A stretch of 64,000 bases of DNA, taken from NCBI RefSeq assembly GCF_000149955.1, contig NC_030986.1, forward strand, positions 3,349,185 through 3,413,184, given 5' to 3'. A program made the position numbers and the translations under genes. Positions within the stretch are counted from its first letter, which is position 1. Each line of letters begins with the position of its first letter. Source of the DNA: Fusarium oxysporum f. sp. lycopersici 4287. Taxonomy: Eukaryota > Ascomycota > Sordariomycetes > Hypocreales > Nectriaceae. Under the pieces are notes generated by a model. That model ran no database searches. It saw nothing but the letters and a program-made list of their open reading frames with translations, and was not told the origin of the DNA. Positions 54,677 to 64,000 of this stretch are shown piece by piece.

Positions 54677-56440
54677 ATGCGTCGCGCAATCTCTCGCGGC
54701 CTGGGTGCTTCCAGCCGATCTACTCCCGCCCTTTCTCGATCCTCTCTCCTCGCCTCATCTAACATCACAAGCGGCTCGTCCCATGTCGCTGCCAGGCGCA
54801 TTCATGCGACAAGCAAGCAGCTTCAGCCTGTGACGGCTGCCCTGGCCTCAACCGCCAGCAGTTATCCTACCACTCACGCAAAGGTCGAGGCGGTCGATAC
54901 TCCCTACTTCATTGACAACAAGTTTGTTTCGTCTTCGACCGATAAGTACATCGACTTGCACGATCCCGCTACCAACGAGCTCGTTACTCGTGTCCCTCAG
55001 ATGACCGACGCTGAGATGAAGGCTGCCGTTGCAAGCGCCGAGAAGGCCTTCAAGTCATGGAAGAACACTACTGTCATCTCTCGACAGCAGATCATGTTCC
55101 GATTTGTCCAGCTTATTCGTGAGAATTGGGACCGCCTCGCTGCCAGCATTACTCTCGAGCAAGGCAAGACCTTTGCTGATGCCAAGGGTGATGTCCTTCG
55201 TGGTCTTCAGGTCGCTGAGGCTGCTATTGCCGCCCCAGAGCTTCTCAAGGGTGAGGTCCTTGAAGTCTCCAAGGACATGGAGACCCGAACCTACCGTGAG
55301 CCCCTGGGTGTCACCGCTGCTATCTGCCCCTTCAGTGAGTAATCGGCGACTCCCTAGCAACATCCCTTAGCTAATTAATGTGTAGACTTCCCTGCCATGA
55401 TTCCCCTTTGGTGCATCCCTATTGCCACCATCACTGGAAACACCCTCATACTCAAGCCTTCTGAGCGTGACCCCGGTGCTGCCATGATCATTGCCGAGCT
55501 TGTCCAGAAGGCTGGCTTCCCCGAGGGTGTTGTCAACATCATTCACGGTGCCCACCGCACCGTCGACTTCATCCTCGATGAGCCCGCTATCAAAGCAATC
55601 AGCTTCGTTGGTGGTAACAAGGCCGGCGAGTACATCTTCAGCCGTGGTTCCGCCAATGGCAAGCGTGTTCAGGCCAACCTGGGCGCCAAGAACCACGCTG
55701 TCGTCTCTCCTGATGCCAACAAGAACCAGTTCATCAACTCCATTACCGGTGCCGCTTTCGGTGCTGCCGGTCAGCGCTGCATGGCTTTGAGCACTCTTGT
55801 TATGGTTGGCGAGACCAAGGAGTGGCTCAACGAGGTCGCCGAGCAAGCCAAGCATCTCAACGTCAATGGTGGCTTCGAGGAGGGCGCCGATCTCGGTCCC
55901 GTGATCTCCCCGCAGAGCAAGGAGCGTATCGAGAAGCTCATTGAGTCTGCCGAGAAGGAGGGTGCTACTATTCTTCTCGATGGCCGTGGCTACAAGCCCA
56001 GCAAGTACCCTAACGGTAACTGGGTTGGCCCTACCATCATCACCAATGTCACACCTGACATGACCTGTTACAAGGAGGAGGTCTTCGGCCCGGTCCTTGT
56101 CTGCCTCAACGCAGAGTCCATTGATGACGCTATCGACCTTGTTAACAAGAACGAGTATGGTAATGGTACTGCTATCTTCACCAGGTCTGGTGCTACTGCC
56201 GAGACCTTCCGCAAGAACATTGAGGCTGGTCAGGTGGGCATCAATGTCCCTATCCCTGTCCCTCTGCCCATGTTCTCTTTCACTGGTAACAAGAAGTCTA
56301 TTGCTGGTGGCGGTGCCAGCACATTCTACGGAAAGCCTGGCATCAACTTCTACACTCAGCTCAAGACTGTCACAGCTCTATGGCAGAGTGCTGATGCCGT
56401 TGCTAAAAAGGCTGATGTTTCCATGCCTACCCAACAATAA
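54677..56440 (+). CDS. Methylmalonate-semialdehyde dehydrogenase (acylating), mitochondrial
   Basis: Two exons (54677-55334 and 55386-56440) encode 570 aa. The first 60 residues are an Arg/Ser-rich mitochondrial presequence ([29 protein letters not shown]). The ALDH fold follows, with [19 protein letters not shown] (Asn split A/AC at the intron), [23 protein letters not shown] and the catalytic cysteine near residue 351 in [12 protein letters not shown]. The coenzyme-A-dependent ALDH6 class is indicated by the [10 protein letters not shown] and [14 protein letters not shown] blocks and lack of the usual general-base Glu. It converts methylmalonate or malonate semialdehyde to propionyl- or acetyl-CoA in valine and thymine/uracil catabolism. 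Confidence 0.92.
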
Positions 56441-57479
56441 TCAGGCAACAACTCAGATGGTGGATTTGTTTTAAAAGGAAAAGCGAGCAGGCAAAAACGG
56501 GAGATGGAAAACGGGATATTGATGTAGAATGCATATCTGCTAGCATAATAAGGGCAATAGTCAGGCTGTTGGGCTCAGCCGAGTGTCATGAAATTTCAAA
56601 AACATCGGAAACTTCATTCTATTTCGCTATATGTGTCTTACTCATTTTGCAATCTCTTTTCGTCGTTTTCACTATGCCACACGTGAGATATATGTTCTTG
56701 GCACTCTCAAAATATTTTTGAGTGCCAGATGTAGAACAGTCATCCCACCCAGCCCCTATGAAGAGGCGCAGGATTGGAAGAACGACTAATAGATGACTAG
56801 AGAGATGCGTGGTGAAGAAAAACGGCTGGTAAGAGAGGACCCCAGATGAACCAGTGTGGTTTAGGGACTTTAGAAAGCAGCTCTAGATAGAGACATCTGA
56901 GCACAGACTCTGGCTTACATTATCTTCATGTATTCAGAGCTGATAAGAAAGAGAACATGTGGGATCGTATGTATGGCGGTAAAACATCATAATAATAATG
57001 AATAATGATAATGAACAATGATGCAGGTTGATAAATAAAATAGATTCCATGATATGAGTAGTGACTAACTACCAAGCGTGTCGTGATATGAGCAAGATTA
57101 CGCCCATCTGGCGATCGATCTTACTGTGTTGGTGGCCCTCTTCTATTGCCCATAATAACGTCCGTCTCTACATATGCCTTCCTGGTCCCTCCTCCTTCTG
57201 TTAGTGGTGGTTGATCGGGCCACATTGGCCCGTCCTGCTTAGTTCTTTTCAATGATGATGCAGGCCCAAGCTGGGCACTGTAGGAGTTTGCATCAAGGAT
57301 GATAAAATATTGTCAACAACTCCGTACTCCTGGATATAAGAATTCGAAAATGCCAATGTGCATGGGGATCTCTTGTCCCTTAGATGGCTCTCGAAGAATT
57401 TCAGATAGAGTACGGGCGAGTCTAAGGGTTGCGTGGGCTTTGGCTGGTCCTCTATATTAACTCATGATCCCCTCCGAGC
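56441..57479. other. Convergent gap MMSDH/phenol monooxygenase
   Basis: 1.04 kb between convergent stops. AT-rich, with a degenerate AATAATGA repeat near 56988-57020. I see no gene. Confidence 0.55.
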
Positions 57480-59626
57480 TTACTGCGTTGGAATTTTCAT
57501 GAATCCGTCATAATATTCATCGAGCCATCGAGCTGCCTGAACACCAGACTCATCAAGGCTTGAGTCCCAGCGACCTATCGAGCCGACATAACCATCGGGA
57601 CGAACATTGACGATGGCTACCTCGCCAGGTCCCAGGCTGCCGAGCCATTTGTTAGTGCACAGGGAGCCACGGGTGTCCTGATCGGGAATGTCGTCGAGGT
57701 AGAAGGTCCAACGGCTGTCTTGCAGAAGAGGTGGGAGATCTGAGATTTCAATTTCCGTCTTGGGCATGGTGGCTGATTGACTTGTTAGCAAGCGATCTCC
57801 AAGTACAAGATGCGAAGGAACTTACTGATAAGACCAAAAGTGAAGAGGTGGCTGACAACGGTGTATCGCTCAGGTCGGGAATAAACATCCTCAGGAGCTG
57901 GTGCTCGGGGTTGAGAAGCATAAGAAGCGCTAGCTGCAGCAGATAGACGGCTAATAAAGGAGTCTGTACCTGCAATAGCATGGCAGAAAGTCTGCAGAAA
58001 CGGTGCTGATTGTTGAACATCCCACATAAGAAGGTAGATTCGGAACTGGCCGAGCATAGGAATGTCAAGCTGGATATCCACAGGGTTGGAGTCGATATAT
58101 CGAGTCACCTTGGCGGGAGGCAGAAGGCAACCTGGCTTGGCGTCTCCCATTACAAAATGGTTGTTTCCAATTCCTGGTCTGTTGATGGCATTCTCACCAT
58201 ATTCAGCACCAATTCCGGAAATGAAACGGACGTTGGTCCTGAAGTTCTCAGCGAGTGCAATGGCGTCGCCACCAGCAATTTGGTTCGCATGCTCATAGTC
58301 AAAGTTAACCAAGTCCAGGGCAATCTTGCGCCGCTCTTCCTCGTAACTCTCGAGAAGATTTGGCTTGGCCAAGCCTCGAACCGCAAGGTTCAGCTTCCAC
58401 GACAAATTCCACGAGTCGTGCATTGAGGTGTTCATACCCTGTGCTGACTTGGGAGAGTGGGTGTGGCTGGCATCACCAGCCAGGAACGCCCTCAGGTGGC
58501 CATCAGTGAAGCGACTAGCAACCCTCTGACCAACCTGATACCGGCCGAACCACTCAACGTACTTCCAGTCCAAGCGGAACGGCGCCATGATCTTCTTCGC
58601 GCGCTTCATCATGAACTCCTGACCCAGATCGCGGCGATCAAATTTGGCACCAGCCTTCAGCTCAATATAGAAACGAGTCATATTCCTCTCTCGAGGAATG
58701 ATGAGAATGGAACCGTGCTCTTGTGAGTAGACGAGCGTCTTGGACCAAATATCGGGGAAGTCGGTAATCAGTTCGCCATCGAGAACGCCCCAAATGGCAG
58801 CCTGAGACATGCCGACAGCCTTGACATCGGGGATACTCTTGCGAACCTTGGAGTGTGCACCGTCACCTAAGTAGTAATGTCAGTTTCTGAGCGTATGATA
58901 AGTGTGAGGGTTTACCACTCACATCCAATCAGGTATTGAGTCAGAACCGAACGCTTGTCTTGATTGACATTGGCACGGCAGTTGACTTGGAGGGGACCAG
59001 TCTTGTTGTCGGGGACGCTGTACGACTCAAAAGCCATGTTTCGACGGACCTCCTTGCCACGCTTTTTCATATCCTCAAGAAACAGCCCTTCGACCATACC
59101 TTGATGGACTAGAAGAATATAGGGGTCGAGAACATCGATAATAGGGGGATAATGGACTTCGCGACCAAGTCGACGAAGAGGTTCGTCAGCGGTGCTACGC
59201 CAGAATGCGATATCGAAGACACGAACACCTTGTTTTAGTAAAGTATCTGATAGTCGCATTTGTCGGAAGGTTTCGATCGTCTTTGGCTGAAGGCCATCGG
59301 CTCTATTTTCGAGGTCAATTGGGTTGTTTCAGTGGTACAATTGAATCGTGGTGATAAGCTTACCTTCCCACGGGCGTCTGATCGGCTCGATCATCGATTA
59401 CCTCAACGTTGATGCCAAATCTGGTCAGGTTTGCGGCCAACATTAGACCGGCAGGTCCTGCGCCAACAACACATACTTGACATTCCAGCGGAGGCTCAGG
59501 AAGACTGCGAAGAAGAGCCAGAGGATCTTGAAAGGGAGGAGGAGAGCCTTCCTGGCGCTCACGATGTGCTGGAAAGGGGATTTCCATTTGATCCATGTCG
59601 TCAGATTGGACAATGCTAGGCACCAT
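57480..59626 (-). CDS. FAD-dependent aromatic hydroxylase, phenol 2-monooxygenase type
   Basis: Four exons (59626-59364, 59302-58923, 58866-57826, 57772-57480) encode 658 aa, the typical length for phenol hydroxylase. The start is ATG 59626 ([18 protein letters not shown]). Flavoprotein motifs are [15 protein letters not shown] (dinucleotide fold), the DG motif [10 protein letters not shown] across an intron, and the GD motif [19 protein letters not shown]. The C-terminal 200 residues form the thioredoxin-like domain seen in phenol 2-monooxygenase ([16 protein letters not shown]). The class hydroxylates phenols or salicylate-like aromatics ortho to the OH using NADPH and O2. The exact substrate cannot be read. 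No ring-cleavage dioxygenase is next to it in the window. Confidence 0.88.
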
Positions 59627-62600
59627 GTTACAGTGGAAGTCTTTGGGAGATCACAAGATCATGGACGACCTCTGTCGGTTCAAATTGTTGACAGAGTGTC
59701 GTCCGGCAGTAGTTGCGAGAGGTAAAGGCGGCGGAAGCTTCTGAGTCAAGGTAGAAGATGCCGCAAACGATCAGGCTGGCGACAAACGACGAGGTGTGTG
59801 GGAAGCAAAAGATATTCAGTAGGTGATATTCTCTGAGGAAGTCCGTCCACTCAGTTATCGAGTGCCGTGCGTATCACACCCGGGGTGTTATGTGAACTCC
59901 CCGATATCGCCGGATGAGAAGAGGTCGTCAAGATCGAAGTCGCAAAATTGGATATGTCGTAAGATGTTTTGGAGATTTCGAGTAGGTCGCGTAGTAGTAT
60001 TAATTGGATATGTATGATAGAACAGATCGATCGGTAAGTGTATGGGGTTTTCGAGGTCGCGGGGCAGAATGGCCGAGTAACTATTGGACAGGCTGAATCT
60101 GACTGACAAGCTACAACTGAGACGACAAGGGTTTGTGCAGATATGCAGACTACGATGAGAATGGCGAACAAGGTGGACGAGACGGCCGCAGTGATGGCAG
60201 AAACGAAGATACAGACGATGGACGACGGAGCACGAAGAGGGACACCGAGGTGAAGAGAGGATAAGAGAGGGGCTAAGTATGAAGCTATTCCGAGCCTCAA
60301 GGTCAAATATAGGAAATACAGCACCCACGAACGGGCAGATACCGGATTTCGGGGGTTGATGGCAAGCGACGACCAGGGTGCTACGATGCCCTGACCTACA
60401 TGGATCAAAAAGAGAGACAGAGAATGGATGGGAAGGACCGGCGCAGGGTCGAGGGCAACAAGGGCAAGTGAGATGGGGTCACAATTGCCTGGAGCAGAAA
60501 AAATGGCATGACACGATTATCGACAGCAGGCGGAGGCAGGCGACGCCAGACCTGACGAGGAGACAAGAAATGGGCTGATTTCGCGGGAGATTTTGCTGGT
60601 TCGCTGCCACACGGTCCACTCAGAACACGGTTGACACGTTCAACTGGGTCTAACTTCCAGGGCCCTTCCTCAAATGCTTCCGCCAAGCTCGTTCACTCTT
60701 TTTCAATGGGTCCTTCCTATTGGAATGCAACTTGAAGGGATCCACATGCTGTCTCTGGACCTGTCCCCGCTTGACGATATAGCATGTGATTGGACGATAA
60801 TTGATGAATTGAATGCTTTTATCAACCCCAAAGCCAAAGCACCGGAAGTTTTGAAGAAAAAATAGGTGAAACAGCCCGGTTGGCATCATCACTTTTAACC
60901 AGATCCGAGCACAAACATTTATATCAAAGTGTAGATATCTCTGAAACAAATAGTGACAAATCAATGGCAGAAAATAACACCGCTAGAAAGAAGGTCTAGA
61001 AGGCTAGACCACGGACCAGGTCATGCACCAAGACCTAGACCAATCCTCAACACCACCACCTTCTCCTCCTTTACTGTACAATGACACTTTGGACCAAGAC
61101 AAAAAAGACGTTGAACCCGTGCCACACGCTCGCACTGTTTCGTCAAAGAATCCACTTCTGCGGCTTCTAGTCTCCGATGAAAACGTGGTGTGTCTGGTAC
61201 CAGATTGTGTGTTTACTGCTCTGACAGCAGCAAGGATCATGCACTTGTTATGTACGTAGATGGGCTTCTCGTACAATATTCAATCCGCATCTGCTAACCT
61301 GTTATACCCTTTTCAGCTTTGGTCCAGTGATTTGGCTGCGGTCAGGACATGAACGATGGAGTATCAGGGTCTGACATCGCATGTTATTAAGTTCCTTTTG
61401 CCTCTTCTCCAATACGCCGACAGGAACTCAGGGTCTCTGAACCAGGATGAGGCCGTTCTCGGGCGGTGTCATTATCAAGCACCGCGAGCGGATGCGATCC
61501 ATCCATCTGACACCGGTTTCCCCGGTCTTTGTCTGAAGTTTTGTAAGTCAATGATAGATCTGGTTAAGTCCTGTAGGTTATCAGCTGAAGTTGTCTAAAG
61601 TCGGGGAATTGACAATATCCAGCAAAGCCACACCGTAAGTTGTGTTATATATAGGAACCGTTTCATTGACTTAGATGGGATGGATCTGCTGGCAGTAACA
61701 CACAGATTCAAACTGATACATGCAGGTCTTAGCTCAGTGCTCAGCTTATGTACCTGATATCGTCCTGTGCAACAGAAGACGCAAGCATGATGCTGAATTA
61801 GGGACTAGCATGCAGATTCAACGCAACCTGCCAGTGTTGCAATTTTCTCAACGCCGTTTGGTTACTCAAACGGACAGCCACATAGTTTTCTCAAATTCTC
61901 AAATTCTCATAGTCTGCCATCTCCTGTCCAGGATGAACCCTGGGTACAGTCTGCAAAGACCCATGCCCTACATGTTACGCTGCCACATTTCAGGCAGTTG
62001 AGCTGACGATGGAGCCCTTCACCACGACATGCAGCGAACGATGATCATCTCATGATATACAATTGAGCAAGGTATCTGGCAGAACGGTCCCCCTTTTCAC
62101 CTCGATTGCATATGCAAGCTGTCAAACTCATCACAAATATTGTATATGTATCAACATCGGAGCTGATCCTTTTGCGCAGTGCAGCGTAAGCGACGTCTCT
62201 CATCTCATCTTGTCTGTAGGTGCCTTGCCGCCAGCTCACCCATTGGGAGTATTCCGCATTGGAGCCAACCCAAGTCCTGGATGCCAATCTGTTGACTCAT
62301 TTATCGCATCATTATATCGGCTCATGCCTGGCTATCACTCGAGTTATGCCGCGCGTTATATGCATCCTACTAGAGCGGCATGTCTGAGTGCTCTCAAATC
62401 AGTCAGTTGGCACCACCAACATGACATAACATCCGGGCTGGGACATCACCAACACAATGGTACTCTATTACATGGATGACCTATAACGCACAGGCTGGTT
62501 CGGACTTAGGTATCTGGGCAGCCCGAGCTCCCACGCACGCCCTTTTCAATCGGACCTTGGGTCTTGTAGTGAGGAGTGACACTTTGAATTGGCTCGAGAA

Positions 62601-62909
62601 TGAGTTTATCAAGTATCTCTGTTGGAAACTCATGGGCCCTACCTCAGTAGACACGTATGGAAACTGCATAGTATTGCAGAAGACAATCATTCACAATGTC
62701 TTCAATGTTCTAGTGTTCCATTTATCAGTCACCATATGCTGGGATTACATTCCTTGATAGTGAGAATCAATGATATCACGACCAGTTCTGTGTGACTTAC
62801 CACAATTAGTCACATACAATGTGATGATGTATACGCGGTACAATATGGCAAAATGAAGCAATAGCAACCACAATTCATCCGCAACATTCTAGTAACAAGG
62901 CAGTCTTAA
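59627..62909. other. Gene-poor 3.3-kb region
   Basis: Upstream of the monooxygenase and downstream of the dehydrogenase. The longest frames (for example 59851-60408 minus, 62063-62479 plus) lack family features, and I could not verify a proper start for them. I see no supported gene, no LTR and no tRNA. Confidence 0.5.
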
Positions 62910-64000
62910 TCAGGACACCAAAACCGTACTGGCGGTTGCGTTCCCGTCAGCTTCCTTCTCCTCACCATCGTTCTCAATGGCTGTATCCACATCCTCAATG
63001 ACTTGACGACCACTGAAGTTCTTCATATATGCCTCTGCCTTGGCTCTCACGGGAATTGCATACCAGTCAGGTTGCATACGTAAAGCAGCCAGAATGGTAC
63101 CCGTGCCAGGAATCACAACATGCCCACTACGCCCTGTGAGAACCTGCCTAACCACTGCATCGGCCACTGACTCGGGTGCAAGTGGTGGCATCAAGAAGTC
63201 AGTGTTTTGGTAGTATCCTTTGAAAAGAGCAGTGTTGGTGGGGCCTGGATGGACGATAACAGTCCTGACCTTGGGCGCATTATATCTGGTAGTCAACTCA
63301 GCGGTCAAGCCTTCGTGGAAAGCTAAAGCAGCTGCTTTTGAAGCACCATAGTCTACCAGGTTAGGAATTGTCAACCAGCTCGCATAAGATGTCAGGGTTA
63401 CAACCATGCCGTGGTTTTTAGCGACCATATCAGGAACAAATGTCTTTGCTATCCAAAAGGGCGCAAAGGTATTGACGTCAAAGGTGAAGCGGATATCGCT
63501 TGGCTGAGATTCCAAGATAGTCTTGCCCCTGACAACTCCAGCCACGTTGATAACGACGGTCGGATGTCCCACCTCAGCCCTAATCTTTTCGGCGACGGCC
63601 TCGACGTTTTCGGGCGATCGTAGGTCGCATCGAAAGTGGTGCACGTTGGCCGCTATTGGGTATGAAGTCAGCCTCCTCCTGCTATTCTGAGCTTGATCTG
63701 GGGTCAGATATAAAAAGATAACATACAAACTTCGAAAGACATGGGCTGAACATCAAGAACGACAACTTTGACGCCCATTTCCTCGAAAAGCTTCACAATT
63801 CGCCCTCCAATACCTCCTGCGCCACCTGTTACGAGAACAACTTCGCGCTTCCAGTCATATTTGTCGTCAACCCAGTTATTTCTGGTCTTATCGGACCACC
63901 ATCCGCTGGCCCATCGCGCCAGAGCAACGTAGAATAGTGTCTTGAGGTGACCGGAGGCGCTAGGATGAAGAATGGATAGGTCTTGGCCCTTCTTGGTGAG
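62910..64000 (-). CDS. Short-chain dehydrogenase/reductase, 5' part outside window
   Basis: Exon 63652-62910 and an upstream exon 63727 to beyond the right edge. The join uses the GTATGT donor after 63727, with Ser split T/CG, giving SFEVSANVHHFRCDL. The upstream exon shows the cofactor motif VVLVTGGAGGIGGRIVKLFEE, preceded by a hydrophobic segment (LKTLFYVALARWASGWW) that could anchor it in a membrane. The second exon has NVAGVVRG, a Ser in TLTSYASWL and the catalytic YGASKAA, then PGPTNTALF. This is a classical SDR of the RDH10/SDR16C-like type, often membrane-bound and acting on retinoid, steroid or lipid-like alcohols. The substrate is unknown. The C-terminus is acidic (IENDGEEKEADG). Confidence 0.85.

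Noticed and set aside
59851..60408. 185-codon minus-strand ORF with hydrophobic stretches
   Set aside because: No recognisable domain, Ser/Thr/Ile-rich low-complexity translation, and overlapping open frames on the same DNA. It may be a 5' leader of the monooxygenase.

Overview
The window is nuclear DNA of a filamentous ascomycete, most likely a Sordariomycete of the order Hypocreales (Fusarium-like). The genes are eukaryotic housekeeping genes with short introns (mostly 50-70 nt, GTRNGT donors, CAG/TAG acceptors). The protein architectures are typical of filamentous ascomycetes, for example a long-form cystathionine gamma-synthase, VTC4, Pil1 and a one-exon THO7. Exon boundaries and starts were deduced by hand from reading frames, splice consensus and family knowledge. 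No database search was possible.

Layout. Positions 1-9000 carry a left-truncated Sel1-repeat gene (DSF2-like), a five-finger CCCH protein head-to-head with THO7, tubulin cofactor A and cohesin RAD21. Positions 10-19.5 kb carry the Golgi Ca/Mn pump PMR1, COG4, SUA5 and coatomer zeta (RET3). Positions 19.8-28.3 kb carry MCM4, cystathionine gamma-synthase and the polyphosphate polymerase VTC4. Positions 29.8-37.7 kb carry RMT2, hexokinase, an OST1-type oligosaccharyltransferase gene whose N-terminal part is replaced by a Ty1/copia pol fragment, and a tiny histidine-rich ORF. Positions 38.8-46.1 kb carry eisosome PIL1, inorganic pyrophosphatase with an in-frame mitochondrial-like leader, mitoribosomal mL53, SNARE SEC20 and the methionine-salvage enzyme MDE1. 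A gene-poor 3.4 kb stretch follows. Positions 49.5-56.5 kb carry a GPI-anchored Cys-rich wall protein, calnexin and methylmalonate-semialdehyde dehydrogenase. The right end holds a phenol 2-monooxygenase-type flavoenzyme, a second gene-poor 3.3 kb, and a right-truncated short-chain dehydrogenase.

How the genes relate. There is no biosynthetic cluster. Secretory-pathway genes recur (PMR1, COG4, RET3, OST1, SEC20, calnexin). Several pairs share short divergent promoters: CCCH/THO7, RET3/MCM4 and mL53/SEC20. The RET3/MCM4 promoter has a cluster of MluI cell-cycle boxes, as expected for an S-phase gene.

Most notable observations: the OST1 gene broken by a 192-nt copia fragment; an apparent dual-targeting pyrophosphatase; a hexokinase whose Hxk2-like N-terminal regulatory peptide is split by a 634-nt intron with an alternative in-frame ATG; and a SUA5 gene with an overlapping upstream ORF and a second well-placed ATG.
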